A stretch of DNA of 64,000 nt from Patiria miniata. Lineage: Eukaryota > Echinodermata > Asteroidea > Valvatida > Asterinidae. The stretch is taken from the NCBI RefSeq assembly GCF_015706575.1, contig NW_024037072.1:23747162-23811161 (forward strand), read 5' to 3'. Below are positions 56,820-64,000 of the stretch, piece after piece (the stretch's first letter is position 1; each line of letters opens with the position of its first letter). A program made the translations under genes and the position numbers. The notes below the pieces were generated by a model, which saw only the letters and a program-made list of their open reading frames with translations, searched no databases and was not told the origin of the DNA.

Positions 56820-57085
56820 GCCACAGGACGTTCGCGCATCGCGTAACATTATCGTTACAGGCTGCGTGAAGCAGCCTATTTTTTTTGCTCAATTCACAAC
56901 GTAAAAGCATAATAGATGTCTTGTAGGTTTTATTCATAGATGTATGACAACAGGTAACCGATATAGAAGGCGGCCGCTAAATGGTCAGAATCTCGAGGTC
57001 AAGACGCAGTCTTGTTTTGCATAATTAATAGTCGAATCTGCTCGCATATTATAGACCCTTGCTGTGTAAGGAAAATATTCAATGG
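56820..57085 (+). repeat. Interspersed repeat family, copy D
   Basis: Carries gataaccgatata-like start, ggcggccgctaaatggtcag, aggtcaagacgcag and cgaatctgctcgcatatt; more diverged at its left end. Confidence -1.
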
Positions 57086-57449
57086 ACTAAGTATTGGTCC
57101 GGCATTCTGAGAACATTAAAGTAAAATGGCGGGACTTTAAATGCCTAACCACACTGTCGTCTACTCCTTCCTATATCATTGCAATCATTAATTGTTTCAT
57201 TGCAACCAGATCCATAATTTCTGGAATCGAAAGATATGCTCCGAATTATACTTGAGTCAAAATCTCTACATCTGCATCACTTCGTATTCGATTCGTGAGA
57301 TGGGGTAAGGGTGGATGACACTGGGGCAAACACGAGTATCACGTTACGGATAATCGAAGGCTCTCGTGTATGTTTTACTTGAACACGTGTAAGCTAATCG
57401 AACGCACCTAATACTGTTGTTGAATGACCGAAGAATTATCGCTGCAGCC

Positions 57450-57497
57450 ATGTCATCACGCTCAGATGCGTTTCCAGTCTCTCACGAGATGTTACAG
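57450..57497 (+). CDS. Candidate first coding exon of an unknown gene
   Basis: ATG in good context (gcagccATGt) followed by 16 whole codons, MSSRSDAFPVSHEMLQ, and a consensus donor TTACAG|GTAAGT. The 100 bases before it lack obvious repeats. No following exon was recognised in the remaining 6.5 kb, so the gene, if real, may continue past the window. Confidence -1.
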
Positions 57498-57754
57498 GTA
57501 AGTGCATAATGTTCAATGTGCATGCTCGCGATCAACCAGCATTGATTTCAAGCTTTTCACTGAAAGCTTTTCGCTGGATATCCTGATCACATTGACTTTG
57601 CTTATTTATGCTTACACTAAGGCGTAGTAAAAAAAACGAACATGTTTCTCGTCCCCGCCCGCTTCCTTTTTGGAGGCCGCCTGGATTTTTTTATTATTCT
57701 TTATTTTTGAAAATGCAGTAAAAAAACACCGAAAAAGTCCACAAATTCATCGGA

Positions 57755-57850
57755 AAATGGTAACACACTGAGTATACAGTGTTTAAACGTCGGTGAAGGG
57801 CAAAACCTAATTTGATTTATATCACCCCGACGCAAAATTCCATCTTATAA
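57755..57850. repeat. Partial copy of the element around 53560-53790
   Basis: gtaacacactgagtatacag, tttaaacgtcggtgaagggc and ccccgacgcaaaattccatc match, in inverse orientation, the flanks of the SINE-like head at 53625-53705. Confidence -1.
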
Positions 57851-58465
57851 CGTTACAAGCATACCATATAAAAGACTTCGATGACATTGGTTTTATTTAG
57901 AAAGGTATTACCGGACAAAAGTTAATCAACAAAACCAATCCTTGAACCATTATAAGAGGAAAAACTAAAAAAAAAGATCAAAATGAATTACCGGTATACA
58001 TTATAGTCAAATTAATATAATATTGATAGTAGGATGATAGGAAACAATGGTAAATGACGCCGTGACTTTATTTGCTCCACCACAAAAATTAACGGCGTGG
58101 TGTGAGGACTAAAATATATCAACAGAGGGCGTATTCCGGAGAGAAATGGAGAAATCCATCAACGGAATCTTTAAGAGGAGCAAAGACAAAGGAAAGTACC
58201 GCTGAATATGGTCGAACTCCGTGTATTCAAATAGTCTGAGAGTGATTTACCCATATTGGCAAATAATGGGTAGAATTCGTAGCACATTGCAATTTCCGTA
58301 GGTCTATTAGCCTTGGCAGTTGCATTAAAGGCCGAAATTATTTTGAGGGGTGTTACGGTGGCCCTTGCAGGACATCACAGCCGCCTTTTCCACGTATGCC
58401 ACGTTAAAGGGCCCATGAAGTGTAATTTTATGTTATTCTTGAAAATGCACCCTTGTGTCCCATTA

Positions 58466-59112
58466 AAAGATATAGTCCGTCATTTGTAATTTGTGCATTT
58501 TGTTCATTTGAAGTGTTCAAAATCTAATGAAGGATATACCTTACAACTAACCTGATGAAGTTCCAGCTCAGCTTCAGCTGTATATTCCGAGAAAAACAGC
58601 ATTCTAGGATCTCAATTTCAAATCAAAAATTGCTGAATCATGTTTTGAATTGCAGCTATAGACCGCTTGCAGACGCGTTCGATAATTGACGCGCGAAGGT
58701 GTGCGACGCCATGTTGTGGGACAAAATGTGTATGGATAGATATGCGCTTGTCCCACAACATGGCGTCGCGCGCCTTCGCTCGTCGATTATCGAACGCGTC
58801 TGCAAGCGGTCTATACGCGATGTCGATGTCGCGCACTAATCCGACGAATTATAGCAACCGTGCGCGCGTAGGCGTCGTGCCAATGCTTGCGCGCGCTTCG
58901 CCGAATAACGAAACGAACTACTAATTTAAATTTCCTAAGACGCACCGTTGGAAAGGCCTTCTTTCGTTATTTCTTCATAATGACAGCTTGCCAGAAAGAA
59001 TAATTTCACAGGGAGTTTAGTCCACTTACTATCTTTCAACCAAATATGTTTTTCAACAATAATTACGCCAGTTACTTTTCGGATGGCTGCAAATGATGGA
59101 CTATAGCTTTAA
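58466..59112. mobile_element. TIR element copy 2, carrying a hairpin insertion
   Basis: Matches 9038-9550 over most of its length and ends gcaaatgatggactatagct. Interrupted at 58659-58813 by a hairpin absent from copy 1. Confidence -1.
58659..58813. mobile_element. 155-bp hairpin MITE inserted at TA
   Basis: Ends tagaccgcttgcagacgcgt and its mirror; inner cgccatgttgtgggacaa also mirrored. TA at 58657-58658 and 58814-58815; the empty form gcagcTAcgcga is present at 9271-9280. Confidence -1.
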
Positions 59113-59633
59113 CCTTATTTTCAATTTTTCATTTTGCCGTTTTCAAGGGTATTTTGGTACCTTTTTGGTTTTTATGCTAATGCAAATTTCCATATTCATG
59201 AGCAAAAGCGTGATGTCATATCAGGCAGAAACCTCAATGTAGCAATTGGTTTGTGCACAAAAAGTTGCCAGAATTTTGGTTGTTTTCGCTGTTGAAAATT
59301 TTCTTTTCTTCGGTGATTCGTTGTTGCGTTAGTACATGGCAGTAAGCCAATGAGCAAACCTTTCTCATAAATGTTATCAATGAGCAGATTTCTGGGTTCA
59401 CATTTGTACACAAATTCCTTAAACTGAACAGTGTCTCCCTGAAATGACATCACGGCAACAGCACCCTCAGTTGTCCAAAAAAGTATAGACAAGTGCACTT
59501 TTGAATAAAATAAACCAAAAAGGGATGTCAAATAGTTGTCATACATTTAAGAAGAGAAGATTCGCGACCTAGGGTGGCTATCCCGCCCGGCTATCCCGCG
59601 CCCGGAAGCAATCATTTTTTTACGCAACTAAGT

Positions 59634-59956
59634 AAAGTCAATTACCATAATGCGCATGCGTCAGTTGGCAACGGAATGGTTCTCGGACTTAACTTCCCTT
59701 TAAAACAAAATCCTCCAGAGCCATGAACGTTTGGGGAAAACAATGAAATATTGTAATATTCCCTCCTATTAATGCAGTGCGCCACCAGAAGTTTGCCATG
59801 GAGAGTCCATTTTTCAAGTCTACGGTCGACAAAACACGGCCCGTATTTGAATGAGTATCAGTAGACCACTTGAGCTAATTTGTTATGGATTGGGGCACAG
59901 CGTTACGTTGCTCACGTGACATGTTTCACGCAGGCGCATTATGGTAATTGACTATT
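59634..59956. mobile_element. TIR element
   Basis: aagtcaattaccataatgcg and its mirror cgcattatggtaattgact bound about 320 bases. A SINE body fragment (cttccctttaaaacaaaatc, ctccagagcc) lies inside at 59688-59725. Confidence -1.
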
Positions 59957-59959
59957 GCA

Positions 59960-60335
59960 TACAACAAAATATAACTGGTACTTTCCGTCATCTTTCGCGG
60001 GAACAAAATAATGCCCCAGCACACAGACATGCACTGCTGTCAGGAAATGTCAGGGAACTTTTTGAGGACAGAGTGATCGCTCTCAATCATGTTATTTTAC
60101 CTCTTTTTTTGTGTGTGAGGGCATTTAGAGAACAAGGATTTCAGCAGTCCAGTTCCTACCTTCAGGATTTCAGGATTTTGCAGGCCCACATCCATCACAA
60201 GTAGGACCATTTCAATACGTGATCAATCTGCAATGGCGAGAAAGGCCATGGAAGATATACGCCGCCGCTGTGGACTTTGTTTTAAAGAGGCAGGTGGACA
60301 TGTGGAACGTGATATAAGGTGGCTCAGGTGTTGAA
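59960..60335 (+). pseudogene. Decayed Tc1/IS630-type transposase C-terminus
   Basis: One frame reads NNAPAHRHALL (compare QDNAPxHRA before the second Asp region) and, after a frame change, MARKAMEDIRRRCGLCFKEA, GGHVE, like the closing helix and GGxHxE of such transposases. Broken by at least one frameshift and lacking its N-terminal half. Confidence -1.
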
Positions 60336-61917
60336 TCCTGAATGATTACTAAGATCACCACGTGACAGAAATCTTGTTTTATTCCTGGTTTAATAAGTTT
60401 AATGTCCCTTAAACCTACCCGTCTATCCGTCTGGATGTGCTCAGATTTTACCCAGGACTGCCCTAAGAAGGTTTTCCCGTATCATTTTCAAGACAATGAA
60501 GCTAAGCGATGCACGAACTGAGGAATGCAATCAATATATCAATGGAAAGCTTACTGTCCCTAGTTTACGATAAAACCATAACAAGGGTAATTAAGTTAAT
60601 AGCTAGGTCAAGTTATCCCTTTGTTTGTGGGTTACCTTTTTGGGAGTAACCATGCATACATCGATATAATCAATGTGAAAACATTTGGGAGCCCAAAATG
60701 TGTCTTAGGCCTACCAAGGAGTTTGTCATCCTCATTATCAATCAAGCTTTTAATTTCAGATTTGCTACAATACTACTTTTTATCGAGAAGCGGATCAGTA
60801 TCAACACGTGGAAATCACGTATCACATCGAAGGGTAAACTGTGCGAATTGGCAAGCGCACCGGGTTGTTTGCACCACCAGCAGATAATGTATCATGTAAA
60901 CCCCTGTCAGGGGAACCTGTTAAATGCATACACATTAACCGCCTTGTAATTGATATGTCGCCCCCATGACCCTTCCCTCCGCGCGCGCTAAAAAGCGCTG
61001 AACACACACGCGTGGCTCGCCTCGATTCCCGCATTAGAACCCTTCGCACGTTTTGCGGGCAGAGAGCAAATTTACACTTGGATTCTGCGGGCGTATCGGC
61101 GCGTTCAGACGGCGTGAAATCGTGTTGCCATGCGCTGGGGTTTGTTTAATTGCACGCTTACAATCCTTCGCACTCGGTTGCCGTTATTACTGCCGATTCG
61201 TATTTTCTGAAGTTTGCAACACCACGACGGAGAAACTGTTAGTTATTTACAAGATGCTGTTTACCGTGCACTGATCGGGAAGGTTTTTCTCTCATAATTA
61301 GGTTATCAAGCTTTAAGCTTGCTGTCCGGAGCTCTTTTTTTAATAGTTTCCACCCCACAATAAATTCTAGTAATACGAGCGCTTATGAGACAGTTTTGAG
61401 TGAGATATTGAATAAAAAATCCGCCAACGTTTTAGTTATGTAATAATTCCTTTACAAATGTCCATATTATTTTGCGGCCTGACAATATAACTCAGGCGGA
61501 TTTGTTTTTAAGCGCTCTAGATTTGTCAAAGCAAACCAATATAGAAATCTTTATTTTCACAGGCGTGGTTGCGTCCAAAAGAATGAATAAAATATTCTAA
61601 GGAACTATGCTAGAAAAGAAAAACCAATATGTTGAAGAGCATGGGAAACCAACTTTGAAGTTTATTTTGTTTTAATGAAAGACGTTTCTAGAAAACCTCG
61701 CGATGTTTCTAGTATTCAGATCACTCACCTTTGCTGATGTTTTTATAAGTACCTCAACTTGGATGTTTGCAAGCAGCGTTTACAAAAGCAGTCGACAGGA
61801 GGAAGGATTTGGACCTTCGACCTGGAAACATCATATCAACGATCTAAAGAAATAATGAGCCATTCAGCTATTATTTGTTGGCGTTTTGCCAAATTGTGAT
61901 AGTCTTGATTCATAGGT

Positions 61918-62212
61918 GCTATAACCATAAGCCCTTGTATGTGATGTAGACAGGAATCACGCCCATAGTCACGATGCCCGCAACATTAGCAATGGGGTAA
62001 ATGAACGCTGGATCACTGAAGCGGGATTTGAACGTGCGACCTCCGGAACACCGGTCTAGCGCTTTTCCCATCAACTGAGTTAATAATCCCTTTCTCCTCA
62101 CTGCCAATGCCTTTGCTCAACTGTCGCTACTTTAGAAGCTATAACCTGCAAGTTTCATGTGGCCAGGGATCACGCCAAGAGTCATGATGCTTGCAACATT
62201 TATTGCAAATGC
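61918..62212. repeat. Imperfect direct repeat of about 75 bp
   Basis: 61918-61995 and 62138-62212 share gctataacc, gatcacgcc/aatcacgcc, agtca, gatgc and gcaacatt in the same order. Confidence -1.
62005..62100 (-). mobile_element. tRNA-derived SINE-like head
   Basis: Minus strand: aactcagttgatgggaaaag as A-box region and B-box-like gttcaaatcccgc. It lies between the two direct repeats at 61918 and 62138. Confidence -1.
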
Positions 62213-63340
62213 TGCGAATCTACACAGGAAGTTATAGAATCGAAGATAAACTCCAGTGACCTTTTTCCAGTAAAAAATAATTACACATGAACTACAAGTA
62301 TTTGGGAAACTGAATATAGAGACAAGTAAGTTCCCATAGTGATTTTATCAAATTTGTTTCGACAATGATAATATTTGAGAGTAATAATTCGAGCATATGA
62401 AACGTGGGCCTACTCCGACATACGAGTAAAAGATTCATACCACTGCCATTGCGATTGTCAAGCACATTTTGATACGAGTAGCGTAGCGGGTATGGAAACG
62501 TAATCGATTAGGATGAATAAAACCACAGGAAAAAGACAGTAATACACGGAGGCGATTCAACACTGGTTGTAAATGTTATTAATCGTGATCAACAGCTTTG
62601 CTAAAAGTAGAACTGTGAGCATAATTGCCGCGTAAGTTTATTGCTTTACACATGGACTTCTGCGAACAATATCTTACAGTCACAGTTTGGGTCATAAATC
62701 GGGAATTATGATTGTCAATGAAGACACAAGATCAGTGCAGGATAAATACGCCTAAACATTTTGATTTATAGTCAAAGCTATATGGGCCATGAAATAAAAC
62801 CAGTTGCTTTTCGATGTGCCCCGATGGATCCCACATAATTACTTATACATTTCAAGTAGTGTTAGACCCTAAAGTATAGAGTCCAATGATTTCTGCATAA
62901 AGAGTAAGGTAACCACATGTCCTGAATCGTTATTTTTATATTTATAAACGAGCTAATTATAAGCAGGTTATCAGGTATACTTAATATTATGTTTTGCGTG
63001 TGGAAAGATTCCATTATATTTTCGGCAACTTTAAGGAAGATTTTTTAAGAGACATTTATCGATTATTAATTAAAGAAGGTAAACAAACTGCAAAAGCTTA
63101 ACCCGAAAAAACAACTCACTACTCTACGTTACTTCAAAGTACACTTCACACGGAAAAAAACCCACATCATGTCCCATGCCTCGTTTGGTCAAGCATAGGT
63201 TAAGTTACAGAGCAAAGAATTAATTAAGAAAAGCTTATTGATTGCCGGCGCGGCGCGCAGACTTCTGAAAGTATTTTGTTGCCTCCAGCTATTCCAACAA
63301 AGAAATTGAGTGCATAGGCTCTCGGAATAATAAAATATAC

Positions 63341-63497
63341 CTGTGTGTAATTTCCCTGGAAGTTCGGCTGGTCTGTTCATCAACAATTGCCCAGGGCAGA
63401 GCAAGTCGGCGAAGATCTCCTTGGTATATATAAATATGATCGGACTCCATCCGTCCTGACAGGCACGCCTGGGGGCTTTCTGGAGGACATGGAATGC
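63341..63497 (-). CDS. Weak candidate coding exon, unknown gene
   Basis: 157 nt between an acceptor (acttgtcag) and donor ACACAG|GTATAT. One frame reads PPESPQACLSGRMESDHIYI then RRLALPWAIVDEQTSRTSRE. All three frames are largely open, so coding status is uncertain; no family is recognised. Confidence -1.
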
Positions 63498-63735
63498 CTG
63501 ACAAGTTGTCTCATTTGTTTTTGTAGTGGTGATAAATGCTGAAGAACTGAGATTTTTTTGTATAGGATGCATCTTGCTTCTGTAACACACAATATTTCTA
63601 GGGGTATAGACTATACCGTCCTAGAGTCGTGGTTACCAGTTCAGATGTAAAATGGATTTATTACAAAATGTCTCCACGGACGTAGCCAGAGCGGACGAAC
63701 AGAATAAGTTAAATAGAAGGAATACAACCAATGTA

Positions 63736-64000
63736 CAGGGACACACGAAACCTTAATGTCGGGATTATTGTTTTAGTGAAGTTCTGCATGTAGCACTTTT
63801 AAAATCTAGGATATGAAAGCTCAATTCATGAGCTTTCTTTTAGTACAAGAATCATTCAAATCACTTTTAAACCACCATTTTAAAGTTCTGTCCACGGTTC
63901 ACCAAAAAGGTAAGTGTTCTTTCAGCAAAACGAAAAGGAAAAATCACATAGGGATGTGTGTGAATTGTATTCGGTTTGCTGAAAGAACGCACACCTTTTG
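63736..64000. mobile_element. tacaggg-type element, cut by the window end
   Basis: Left end tacagggacacacgaaac at a TA, then agttctgcatgtagcacttt and the inner gttctttcagc palindrome as in 46370-46860. The right half is outside the window. Confidence -1.

Noticed and set aside
58120..58205. Possible next exon of the 57450 gene
   Set aside because: A frame reads MEKSINGIFKRSKDKGKYR, but it abuts caacagagggcg, a repeat end also seen at 4230, and the phases are not convincing.

Overview
This is a eukaryotic, metazoan window: genes are split by GT-AG introns, coding exons are short islands in AT-rich DNA, and the rest is packed with small inverted-repeat elements, tRNA-derived SINE-like copies and decayed retroelement ends. 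An eclosion-hormone-like neuropeptide precursor, together with an FRMD8 orthologue and the repeat style, suggests a marine invertebrate deuterostome, most likely an echinoderm. That placement is inference; no species marker is visible.

Layout. 1-14,000 holds no recognised coding sequence. It contains long foldbacks (1-666, 7799-8304), a perfect 85-bp hairpin with 13-bp flanking repeats (1834-1918), a 431-bp tandem duplication (3366-4229), SINE-like elements and a possible promoter/5' exon (6990-7249). 14,066-39,196 (+) is a complete FRMD8 gene: 14 coding exons, 511 codons plus stop, every splice junction in phase. FRMD8 proteins carry a FERM domain and bind iRhom tails, and so act in ADAM17/TACE sheddase control at the plasma membrane. 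Its introns hold minisatellites, foldbacks, a LINE fragment and an eight-copy 14-bp motif. 39,200-45,100 is repeats only.

45,705-50,068 (-) is a second multi-exon gene. Four well-supported exons join in frame (265 codons), preceded by a probable first exon and an uncertain 22-nt micro-exon. It resembles a small ciliary microtubule-associated protein, but the family name is tentative. 50,100-55,270 holds a LINE 3' end, a SINE, and a 1.1-kb element with terminal inverted repeats carrying a 21-bp satellite. That element lies directly upstream of a single-exon, 82-residue secreted precursor (55,280-55,528, +) with the six-cysteine spacing of eclosion hormone. 57,450-57,497 (+) looks like the first coding exon of a further gene. 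57,500-64,000 is mostly repeats, including a hairpin whose empty site is seen in a related copy at 9.04-9.55 kb, and a decayed transposase.

The three main genes show no functional link. Much of the window's information is in its mobile-element record: several elements have recognisable termini and target-site duplications, and some can be compared with related copies inside the window.
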